Shown here: positions 14,411 to 19,850 of the stretch, one piece after another
Layout: each line of letters begins with the position of its first letter
Numbering within the stretch: position 1 is the stretch's first letter
Assembly: GCA_946478755.1 (NCBI GenBank)
Contig: CAMLDJ010000076.1
Span: 1 to 19,850 of the forward strand
From: an uncultured Pedobacter sp.
GTDB taxonomy: Bacteria > Bacteroidota > Bacteroidia > Sphingobacteriales > Sphingobacteriaceae
Length of the DNA: 19,850 bases
Reading direction: 5' to 3'
Position numbers and translations under genes: made by a program
The notes under the pieces: generated by a model
Seen by the model: only the letters and a program-made list of their open reading frames with translations
Told to the model about the DNA's origin: nothing
The model's database searches: none

Positions 14411-15019
14411 ATGGCTCAGAAATTAATAATTAGCAAAACCGACTTTGAGGGCCGGATAGATCTGTCTGTAAATCTAAATGTAGATAAGAGGCTTAATCAG
14501 CACATCCTTCATGCTCAGGACTTCGACTTATGTGAGCTGATGACTGATCAATTTTATTATTACTTCATGAGTTTTTTTGACGACAGCGGAGTATTAAATC
14601 CATTGGCGCCTGACGAAATAAAGAACTTATACAATGGAAGTACGTATACTATCGACAGCATTTCATGGTTCAATCCTGGATTAAAGCCGGTGATAGTTTA
14701 TTTTTCTGGTTCCAGGCTTATTAAGGGCATAGACGCACATATAACGCCAACTGGCTATAGAGACAAGGTGAACGAGTTTTCAGAACAGGTTGGCGCTTCG
14801 AGAAAATCCTTTCAAGCAAACGAATATGAGAATCAAGCAACCGCCTACTGGAATAAGGTATTGAAATACATGGTAGCAAACAAAACTTTATACCCGCAGT
14901 ATTTTACTGATTGCGGCTGTAGTGAAAATAGAAAAACTGCTCGGCCAAAAATGGTTGCAGTGGGTAATACTTGCACTGATAAACATTTTAGATATGGCGA
15001 ACTTCGTTACAGAAGATGA
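14411..15019 (+). CDS. Head-tail connector-type protein (202 aa, possibly DUF6712-like)
   Basis: This 202-residue soluble protein is helical at both ends. It has an N-terminal strand (QKLIISKTDFEGRID), a helix NVDKRLNQHILHAQDFDLCE (about 24-43), a proline loop, a segment IVYFSGSRLIKGIDAHITPT (about 94-113), a helix from NEFSEQV to SFQANEYENQATAYWNKVLK and a C-terminal tail with Cys-Gly-Cys (near 168). The mostly helical, ~200-residue shape and position right after the portal resemble head-completion and connector proteins. I recall a similar Bacteroidota family called DUF6712, but cannot verify it. It begins 2 nt after the portal stop and overlaps the next gene by 26 nt. Confidence 0.5.
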   Translation: MAQKLIISKTDFEGRIDLSVNLNVDKRLNQHILHAQDFDLCELMTDQFYYYFMSFFDDSGVLNPLAPDEIKNLYNGSTYTIDSISWFNPGLKPVIVYFSGSRLIKGIDAHITPTGYRDKVNEFSEQVGASRKSFQANEYENQATAYWNKVLKYMVANKTLYPQYFTDCGCSENRKTARPKMVAVGNTCTDKHFRYGELRYRR

Positions 15020-15575
15020 TAAAAGAATAAGGGATTTACAGGAATTATCAGAATTACTGCTTTCTGATTTCTTGCCTGTGGATAGGCCTGGTTTTCTTGC
15101 GGCAATGAGAATATCAGTACAGCAGATTATTGACCTGTTTGCCGGATCCGCACCAATTCAAAATTTATCTGGTGGCTCAGTAAATCCAGACGATGCCGCT
15201 GGTAGTAATGGAGATATTTATATAAAAGGCACCTTGAATGGAAACTCTATTTCGTTTTACCAAAAATTAAATGATATCTGGGTAAATATAATCTCATTTA
15301 ATTTTCAGGTATACGAAACAATCCCTTTCGATTGGGATGATACGCCTCTAACCTCGATTCCCTGGACAGACGAGCGGCGATCTTCCTTTGGTGAGTATCC
15401 AACTATTGAAATATGGATGAACGATCCCACTGATCCGGATTACACAGAAACACTTGTCTTGCCGGGATACGGGGTATCAAAAACAAAGGCTGCAGGTTCA
15501 GTCACGGCAATAAACTTCGATGTTGATTTCTCATTCAGCGATATAAAAACAGGGTATTACTTAATCAAAAAATAA
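14994..15575 (+). CDS. Hypothetical phage protein, possibly a head/neck-associated or tail-fibre accessory protein (193 aa)
   Basis: I do not recognise this protein. The ATG at 14994 (MANFVTEDDK) is chosen over the earlier ATG at 14922. The earlier one would lie inside the upstream gene and add a hydrophobic run not otherwise supported. The 193-residue product has a helical N-terminus (DLQELSELLLSDFLP), a glycine-rich segment (NLSGGSVNPDDAAGSNGDIY) and a C-terminal strand-rich half with many aromatic residues and TTP/DPTDPD loops. The glycine-rich strip with 'GDIYIKG' resembles short repeats in Bacteroidota tail fibre and adhesin-like proteins. It lies between the connector gene and the tailspike, so tail fibre assembly or attachment is plausible but unproven. 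Confidence 0.5.
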   Translation: MANFVTEDDKRIRDLQELSELLLSDFLPVDRPGFLAAMRISVQQIIDLFAGSAPIQNLSGGSVNPDDAAGSNGDIYIKGTLNGNSISFYQKLNDIWVNIISFNFQVYETIPFDWDDTPLTSIPWTDERRSSFGEYPTIEIWMNDPTDPDYTETLVLPGYGVSKTKAAGSVTAINFDVDFSFSDIKTGYYLIKK

Positions 15576-15576
15576 T

Positions 15577-15651
15577 ATGGTATTAAGAACATGGGTATCA
15601 ATCATACTGGCTTTATCGGCCTTCTGGTATTTCGTCTTTACCTCGATTTAA
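15577..15651 (+). CDS. Single-pass membrane micropeptide (24 aa)
   Basis: A short frame from ATG at 15577 to TAA at 15649-15651 starts one base after the previous stop and ends 10 nt before the tailspike start, filling the gap. The 24 residues are nearly all hydrophobic and aromatic after a short MVLRTW start, with VSIILALSAFWYFVFTSI forming one membrane-spanning helix and a single Arg at position 4. There is no ribosome binding site upstream. It could be a small holin-like, antiholin-like or host-membrane peptide, or merely an uninterrupted frame. The hydrophobic composition and exact fit between genes favour a real gene. Confidence 0.55.
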   Translation: MVLRTWVSIILALSAFWYFVFTSI

Positions 15652-15661
15652 ATTAACAATT

Positions 15662-17449
15662 ATGAAACACTTAAAACTAATATTACTACTTACACTGTTC
15701 AGCGCTGCAGCGTTTGGGCAGTCAACTACGCCGCCAGCAGGCACCGTTCAAGCAAGCCCGGCACAATGGTTCATTAATTCATCCGGAGCCGTACAGCGTT
15801 TCTTTGGGAGGTTTGGAGGCGCAGGGATTGCAGCGGCCTATTATGAGTTTGTTACCGCTCCCGCTTTGGAGGATAGCTTGGCTTTAAAGTCAGATAAACA
15901 AAACTTTATAAATGTAAAAGACTTAGGGGCAGTTGGGGATGGTGTGTTTAACAATACCACTATTATTAATAACGCCCTATCCACATATAAAGAGGTCTAC
16001 TTCCCTGACGGAAACTACTTAGTAGATAGCTTGGTTAATCTGTTTGGCTCTAAAATTACGGGATCCGGTGTTATACTTAAGGCAATAACCGGTGGAAATC
16101 AACAGTTGAATACTGGTAACGACCTTTACAACAATGTGTTTGGTCAGGAGTATCTTGCATCGTTTCAAAAGAAGGTAATGGCTAATACCTCTGGACTTAA
16201 GATATTATGGAGTGGAGACAGTACAACAGATGGAGATGGACTTGCTGCTGGCTACAAAATTGACCAATTGTTTCAGACCATAATGAATGATTATGGCGGT
16301 TTCAACGGTGCATCATCTCTTAATAGAGGTCATAGTGGAATTAATACTGAAACATGGAGAACAACATACCTTCCTGATGAGCTTGCGGAAAATCCAGATA
16401 TGATGATAATTAGGTACGGGGTAAATGATGCTTCTCGTGGTATTGTAGCTTTCGAGATTTCATTAAGAACTGCTTTAGCAACAATTAGAGCATCAAGAGC
16501 GCAATCATCACTGACTATTATATTGATGTCACCAAATACAACAAGTGATACACCAGCAGGAAGGGATGAGAAATGGTACGAACAAGTAATAAAGGTATAT
16601 AGACAAGCCGCCAGGGATTATCAATGTGCATTTATAGACACTTACTCCTTATGGAAAGATGGTAGAAATGGAGCTGCAACTCTTTTCATGGATGATCCAT
16701 ATTTAGATGGAAGAGCCATACATCCGATGGAAGTTATGAATACATGGATAGTGAGTAAAGTATTTGATCTTACCTTTCCCAGCGTATTTCTTTCTAAAAC
16801 AGCGATTAAACCGTCAAGTCTATATGTGCCGAAGATTAATGGTACAGCTACAAAGTTAATATTAGATGGTGGCACTACAATGAGTACGCTTGGTAATTCA
16901 GCGGCAAATGCAGCTACCGTGATAAAATTATCTGATCCATCAAAACAAATAGCTATAGGTTACATATCTGATGGGAATGGGGCAATTCAAGGCGTTGACA
17001 CTTTGGGTGCGGCTACGCCATTAACATTACAGCCATTTGGCGGCGCCGTAGTGATAGGTAAAGTTGGGGTACCTGCGCTTTCTTTGAAAGTTAATAGCGA
17101 TATGGAGGCAACCGGGTATGTAACAAGTCAAACATTAAGAATTAAATCATCCGTTAGTGACTTGTGGGATACTAACACGTCTGGGAATGTGATGAGCCTT
17201 AATCACTATAACGGCACGTCATTTAATCTAGCCGCAACTCTAACCAGGGACGGAAATGCAACTTTTTATGGATCAGGTGAATTTTTAGGAAATGCAAAGG
17301 CTTCTAAATTCAAGTTATCTGCTCTTAACACCTCCCCCTCATCAGCAACAGACACAGGAGAGGCTTACGAGATAAGGTTTACGGCAGATGGTATATATCT
17401 GTGCATAGCTACCAACACATGGGTTAAGGTTGCTCTGGCAACTTGGTAA
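15662..17449 (+). CDS. Tailspike with signal peptide, pectate-lyase-like N-terminal region and SGNH esterase domain (595 aa)
   Basis: Residues 1-20 are a textbook secretion signal ending AAAFGQ. Residues 83-140 (INVKDLGAVGDGVFNN, then VYFPDGNYLV) are the opening of a pectate-lyase or tailspike beta-helix. Residues 178-370 form a GDSL/SGNH hydrolase: block I GDSTTDG (185-191, nucleophile Ser187), block II Gly226 near GHSGIN, block III GVND (253-256) and block V DGRAIHP (349-355, with His354). The Asp-His spacing (5 residues) is longer than the usual DxxH, so the acid residue is uncertain. The C-terminus (about 385-595) is strand-rich and ends in a tail-fibre-like SSATDTGEAYEIRFTADGIY segment. 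It would deacylate surface glycans at the receptor. The esterase part is AT-richer than its flanks. Confidence 0.72.
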   Translation: MKHLKLILLLTLFSAAAFGQSTTPPAGTVQASPAQWFINSSGAVQRFFGRFGGAGIAAAYYEFVTAPALEDSLALKSDKQNFINVKDLGAVGDGVFNNTTIINNALSTYKEVYFPDGNYLVDSLVNLFGSKITGSGVILKAITGGNQQLNTGNDLYNNVFGQEYLASFQKKVMANTSGLKILWSGDSTTDGDGLAAGYKIDQLFQTIMNDYGGFNGASSLNRGHSGINTETWRTTYLPDELAENPDMMIIRYGVNDASRGIVAFEISLRTALATIRASRAQSSLTIILMSPNTTSDTPAGRDEKWYEQVIKVYRQAARDYQCAFIDTYSLWKDGRNGAATLFMDDPYLDGRAIHPMEVMNTWIVSKVFDLTFPSVFLSKTAIKPSSLYVPKINGTATKLILDGGTTMSTLGNSAANAATVIKLSDPSKQIAIGYISDGNGAIQGVDTLGAATPLTLQPFGGAVVIGKVGVPALSLKVNSDMEATGYVTSQTLRIKSSVSDLWDTNTSGNVMSLNHYNGTSFNLAATLTRDGNATFYGSGEFLGNAKASKFKLSALNTSPSSATDTGEAYEIRFTADGIYLCIATNTWVKVALATW

Positions 17450-17480
17450 ATAAACATTAAAGGCGCTCACATAAAACGAT

Positions 17481-17711
17481 ATGAAATTTTTTACAGAATT
17501 AATGAACCGGTTGACTGCAAACAGTCCTAAGTTCTTCAAGAAACTGCAATACTTCGGACTTTATTTATCTGCCGTGGGAGGTGGGCTGATCGCTATCCCT
17601 GGAATCCCGGAAAAAATTGTCACTATAGGCGGCTACCTGCTTACTGCGGGCGCTGTCCTTTCGGTTGTAGCTAAGCTGCCGGTTACAAACCCTGAAGAAG
17701 TGAAGCCATGA
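17481..17711 (+). CDS. Holin candidate (76 aa, two hydrophobic segments)
   Basis: This small basic protein has two hydrophobic stretches: LQYFGLYLSAVGGGLIAI (about 22-39) and IVTIGGYLLTAGAVLSVVAK (about 46-65), with a positively charged N-terminus (MKFFTELMNRLTANSPKFFKK) and a short soluble C-terminus ending in EEVKP. Two transmembrane helices, a size under 100 residues and a 4-nt overlap (ATGA) with the endolysin gene are typical of phage holins, which form membrane holes that release endolysin. It follows the tailspike by 31 nt. No family name is assigned. Confidence 0.68.
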   Translation: MKFFTELMNRLTANSPKFFKKLQYFGLYLSAVGGGLIAIPGIPEKIVTIGGYLLTAGAVLSVVAKLPVTNPEEVKP

Positions 17712-18271
17712 TGCTGCCGGATAAATATAAATGGCTGTATAAAGAGCAGTCGCCCTCGATGCTCGTTGAAGCATTAAGGCATTATGGAACATTGGAGCAT
17801 GCAGGCAAGGGGAGTAATCCAAATATTTTGGCGTGGGCTAAAGAGGTTGGCGTATCGGGATGGTACCCGGATGATGATGTCGCATGGTGCGGCCTGTTTG
17901 TGGCTATGGTTTGTCTTCGCAGGCTTTATCCTCATCCTAATTGGGCAAACGTATTAGGCGCCAGATATTGGGCTGACGATCCTAACGGTAAATGGAAAGG
18001 GTATGGTAAGAAAATTGCAAAGAAGGACGCCTCTCTTTGGGATATCTTGGTGTTCGTTCGTCCGGGCGGTAACCATGTTGGATTTTACGTTGGAGAAAAC
18101 GATCATGCCTATCTCGTTTTTGGCGGCAACCAGTCTAATGCTGTGGGCTTTGCTTGGATCGCAAAAGATAGATGCATTGACGTAAGGAGGCCAGCGTATA
18201 AAGTTCAACCGGCGAACATCCGTAAAATATACTTATCAGAAACAGGAGAGTTATCATCCAACGAAGCGTAA
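17708..18271 (+). CDS. Endolysin, TIGR02594-like Cys/His peptidase (187 aa)
   Basis: The sequence carries the signature of a Cys-His endopeptidase or amidase of the NlpC/P60-CHAP type often annotated TIGR02594: DVAWCGLFVAMVC (57-69) with nucleophile Cys61, NHVGFYVGE (122-130) with His123, and GGNQSNAVG (139-147) at the third site. Short conserved helices precede it (PSMLVEALRHYGTLEHAG). It has no signal peptide, so it needs the upstream holin to reach the cell wall. The start is shown at the first of two adjacent ATG codons; either gives the same domain. It overlaps the holin gene by 4 nt, and the spanin-like gene follows after 4 nt. Hydrolysis of peptide cross-links in peptidoglycan is the expected activity. 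Confidence 0.82.
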   Translation: MMLPDKYKWLYKEQSPSMLVEALRHYGTLEHAGKGSNPNILAWAKEVGVSGWYPDDDVAWCGLFVAMVCLRRLYPHPNWANVLGARYWADDPNGKWKGYGKKIAKKDASLWDILVFVRPGGNHVGFYVGENDHAYLVFGGNQSNAVGFAWIAKDRCIDVRRPAYKVQPANIRKIYLSETGELSSNEA

Positions 18272-18275
18272 AATT

Positions 18276-18590
18276 ATGACGATGCTTAAATTACCGTTTT
18301 CTCTGCCGGACGTTGTTCGGTATCCCCTTCACGCAGTTGTTTACCTGCTACTTACCTATTTTGTTTTTAAAGAATTTACAAGGGGCAGGGAATGCGATGA
18401 TTTGAGAACAGAGAACCAATACTTAAAGGGAGAGAACGCCCAATATAAGGCCGATCAATCGGCGTTAACCAATGCACTCCTGGTCAGTCAAGGAATAAAC
18501 ATTAAACAAGCTATCGAAAAAAAAGAACTGGATAGCACCATACGGGAAAAGATAGGTGAGAAGGCAAAAAAAATAATAAGCGGAAAATAA
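18276..18590 (+). CDS. Inner-membrane spanin-like protein (Rz-type, 104 aa)
   Basis: An N-terminal region with a hydrophobic stretch near 17-34 (PLHAVVYLLLTYFVFKEF) is followed by a long charged helix, ECDDLRTENQYLKGENAQYK to the C-terminus, that reads as a coiled coil (heptad L/A/I positions). One membrane anchor plus a periplasmic coiled coil is the layout of Rz-type inner-membrane spanins, which complete lysis of Gram-negative hosts by linking inner and outer membranes. The gene follows the endolysin by 4 nt. An outer-membrane partner would normally be a lipoprotein; none with a lipobox is visible here. The next gene may supply that function. Confidence 0.58.
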   Translation: MTMLKLPFSLPDVVRYPLHAVVYLLLTYFVFKEFTRGRECDDLRTENQYLKGENAQYKADQSALTNALLVSQGINIKQAIEKKELDSTIREKIGEKAKKIISGK

Positions 18591-18592
18591 TC

Positions 18593-19402
18593 ATGAAAAA
18601 TTGGAAATTCTACCTGGCAATTATCGCTCTCGCTGCTTTGGCCACTTGGCTAGCTGTTAAATATTTTCAACTTGACGGGGAAGTAAAAGACCTCAAAAGC
18701 CAGAAAGAAAAGCAGGTAAAAGCTATCATCAAAAAAGCAAAGGAGATCGACCGGAAGGTTAACGAAAATGGTATTGAGCAGGTCTTATTTGATGTCACAG
18801 GCAACAAGGCCAGCCCTGCCCAGGTAAAGGCTAATGAAGGAATCAACGGACTGATTGATACTACAGCCATGGCCCTGGATATCACTACGAAACAGCTTAA
18901 ACAAATATTGGTTATCAACTCTACTTTGGAGGCTGAAAACCTTAAGCTTAAAAGGAAATTGGATGCTCAAAACAGGCCTTATTATACTTACTCAGGTAAT
19001 GGTCTTAATCTTAAATTTACACCTCCTTACAATGTCCTTGACACCAATGATCAGGGTACAGCAGATTTTAATGCAAACGTAAAAATTAAGGCTGATCAGT
19101 ACTGGAAAAGAGATTGGTTTCTAGGCCGAAAAAAAAGCATACTTGCTGTAACATCGGATATGCCTAAGTTCTTTAAAATTAATGGGGCCGACTTTGTGGA
19201 GTTTGAACAGAAGCAGCCTTTTTTTGGTTTAAGGATTCAGGCCGGGGCGAACTACAACCCGCAAACAGGATCTATCGGCTTTGGTCCGGCCGCAAGGATA
19301 GACGCTGGCAGGTTCAGTTTCCAGGGAAATTATACCTGGTATCCGGAAAGTGAAAGATGGAGACCAAGCATAAACGCTAATTACGATATCATAAGATTTT
19401 AG
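18593..19402 (+). CDS. Possible unimolecular spanin: N-terminal TM, coiled coil and C-terminal beta-rich part ending in Phe (269 aa)
   Basis: Residues 5-23 (KFYLAIIALAALATWLAVK) form a membrane anchor. Residues 25-130 are charged and helical with heptad-like patterns (EVKDLKSQKEKQVKAIIKKA, then NSTLEAENLKLKRKLD). Residues about 135-269 are strand-rich. They end with alternating hydrophobic residues (FGLRIQAGANYNP, GFGPAARIDAGRFSFQGNYT, then SINANYDIIRF), and the final Phe resembles the C-terminal signature of outer-membrane beta-barrel proteins. Together this could bridge the two membranes in one protein. No lipobox is present. It starts 2 nt after the Rz-type gene, which suits a spanin cassette. 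Alternatives are an unrelated envelope or tail-fibre chaperone. I cannot verify the barrel. Confidence 0.45.
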   Translation: MKNWKFYLAIIALAALATWLAVKYFQLDGEVKDLKSQKEKQVKAIIKKAKEIDRKVNENGIEQVLFDVTGNKASPAQVKANEGINGLIDTTAMALDITTKQLKQILVINSTLEAENLKLKRKLDAQNRPYYTYSGNGLNLKFTPPYNVLDTNDQGTADFNANVKIKADQYWKRDWFLGRKKSILAVTSDMPKFFKINGADFVEFEQKQPFFGLRIQAGANYNPQTGSIGFGPAARIDAGRFSFQGNYTWYPESERWRPSINANYDIIRF

Positions 19403-19410
19403 TATTTTCG
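19403..19410 (+). promoter_or_regulatory. Bacteroidota -7-like box (TAttTTcG) upstream of the 80-residue gene
   Basis: TATTTTCG matches the TAnnTTTG consensus at 7 of 8 positions and lies 10 nt before the ATG at 19421, giving a very short leader. No clear TTG -33 element lies at the expected spacing, so the promoter is tentative. It would let the next gene be expressed independently of the late operon. Confidence 0.4.
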
Positions 19411-19420
19411 TTCCTTCATT

Positions 19421-19663
19421 ATGAACGGAATAAAATTTCAGGCTACTTACAAAGGTAAAACAGCAAACGTTGAAGTGTCCAGTCCTTCAGGCGGAAACGG
19501 ATCGTTTCATGTCATGATAGATAGGTACTATTTAGGACGCGTAATGGAGCGTCCAGAAGGATGGGCTGTTGTTACTCAAAATGAAGGGACGCTTACTGAT
19601 CAGCAAAAGGAAGGTATACTTAGAAGATTAAGAGAAGCAGGATTGATTTATAAGACCCTATAA
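19421..19663 (+). CDS. Small conserved-looking hypothetical protein (80 aa), possible moron
   Basis: I do not recognise a named family. The 80-residue product begins MNGIKFQATYKGKTANVEVS, with a glycine-rich loop (SPSGGNGSFHVMIDRYYLGR) and a C-terminal helix ending in LRRLREAGLIYKTL. It looks like a compact alpha/beta protein with no membrane segment. It is set apart from the lysis cassette by 18 nt holding a promoter-like box. It is convergent with the integrase gene, the two coding ends overlapping by 6 nt. It could be expressed in the lysogen, but the sequence does not show how. Confidence 0.6.
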   Translation: MNGIKFQATYKGKTANVEVSSPSGGNGSFHVMIDRYYLGRVMERPEGWAVVTQNEGTLTDQQKEGILRRLREAGLIYKTL

Positions 19664-19850
19664 AAGTATCTTATCTGCAGCATCGTCCAGGTCGTCAGTT
19701 TTTCTTAGATCCCGGATATAAATTTCCGTCATCTTTCTGGTGGAATGACCAAACAGACCCTGTAATAACTTAAGATCGCCGCCAAGCTGCTGATCAGCTA
19801 TAGAAGCGAATGAATGTCGCGCAATATGCGTGGTTAGGGTTTTGGTGATG
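19658..19850 (-). CDS. Tyrosine integrase, C-terminal catalytic end (5' part outside window)
   Basis: Read on the minus strand, the frame is open across the window edge and ends at the TAG complement of 19658-19660. The 63 or so visible residues include THIARHSFAS (His and Arg of the H-x-x-R box), LLQGLFGHSTRK (the second catalytic-loop His) and MTEIYIRDL with the nucleophile Tyr. Three of the essential active-site residues are therefore present and intact; the first Arg and the N-terminal DNA-binding part are off the window. It catalyses integration and excision of the prophage. Its 3' end overlaps the convergent 80-residue gene. The attachment site is not visible here. Confidence 0.88.
   Translation of the reverse strand, partial: ITKTLTTHIARHSFASIADQQLGGDLKLLQGLFGHSTRKMTEIYIRDLRKTDDLDDAADKILL

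Noticed and set aside
14922..14993. Earlier start for the 14994-15575 gene, giving a hydrophobic N-terminal helix.
   Set aside because: It lies entirely inside the upstream coding gene; the hydrophobic run looks like an out-of-frame by-product and the ATG at 14994 gives a typical soluble start.
1..19850. CRISPR arrays, tRNA genes, insertion sequences and attachment-site repeats.
   Set aside because: I saw no regularly spaced repeats, no tRNA-like clover-leaf sequence, no transposase and no paired repeats that could be att sites; the att site is probably beyond the integrase, outside the window.

Overview
This window is most of the late (virion and lysis) region of a tailed phage, almost certainly an integrated prophage. 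It starts inside the terminase large subunit and ends inside a tyrosine integrase. The host looks like a Bacteroidota member, and a Sphingobacteriaceae-type organism is my guess. The reasons are a Bacteroidota-style signal peptide ending in AFGQ, a SprB-like adhesin repeat in a tail gene, near absence of Shine-Dalgarno sequences, and a TAnnTTTG-like promoter box. No tail sheath gene is visible, so a long-tailed, non-contractile (siphovirus-like) particle is the most likely form.

Layout. Positions 1-552 are the nuclease end of TerL. Positions 579-9174 are a tightly packed plus-strand tail module: a small unknown gene, a probable tail assembly chaperone with a -1 ribosomal frameshift, two tail-completion or neck-type genes, two large tail-tip proteins and the tape measure. 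Positions 9175-9554 are a break containing one small minus-strand gene with a helix-turn-helix-like tail, flanked by inverted repeats. Positions 9555-15575 are the head module plus the tail tube: ClpP-type prohead protease fused to a scaffold-like tail, major capsid protein, probable tail tube, a hairpin terminator, a CxxC/HeH-like protein, the portal, a connector-type protein and an unknown gene. Positions 15577-17449 hold a 24-residue membrane peptide and a tailspike with a signal peptide and an SGNH esterase domain. Positions 17481-19402 are the lysis cassette (holin candidate, Cys/His endolysin, two membrane-anchored coiled-coil spanin candidates). An 80-residue gene and the convergent end of the integrase close the window.

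The genes form a near-continuous late transcription unit with 1-7 nt overlaps or very short gaps. Two points interrupt it: the moron-like minus-strand gene at 9239-9478, and a strong hairpin terminator after the tail tube gene that would favour capsid and tail tube over the genes downstream.

The best hidden signal is the T9 slippery run at 1320-1328. It opens a 90-codon reading frame ending exactly at the next gene's start codon. Other points worth checking are the tail-before-head gene order, the SprB-like insert, the possible one-protein spanin, the signal peptide on the tailspike, and shared half-sites around the minus-strand gene. I see no clear evidence of a defence system or a wholly new system.
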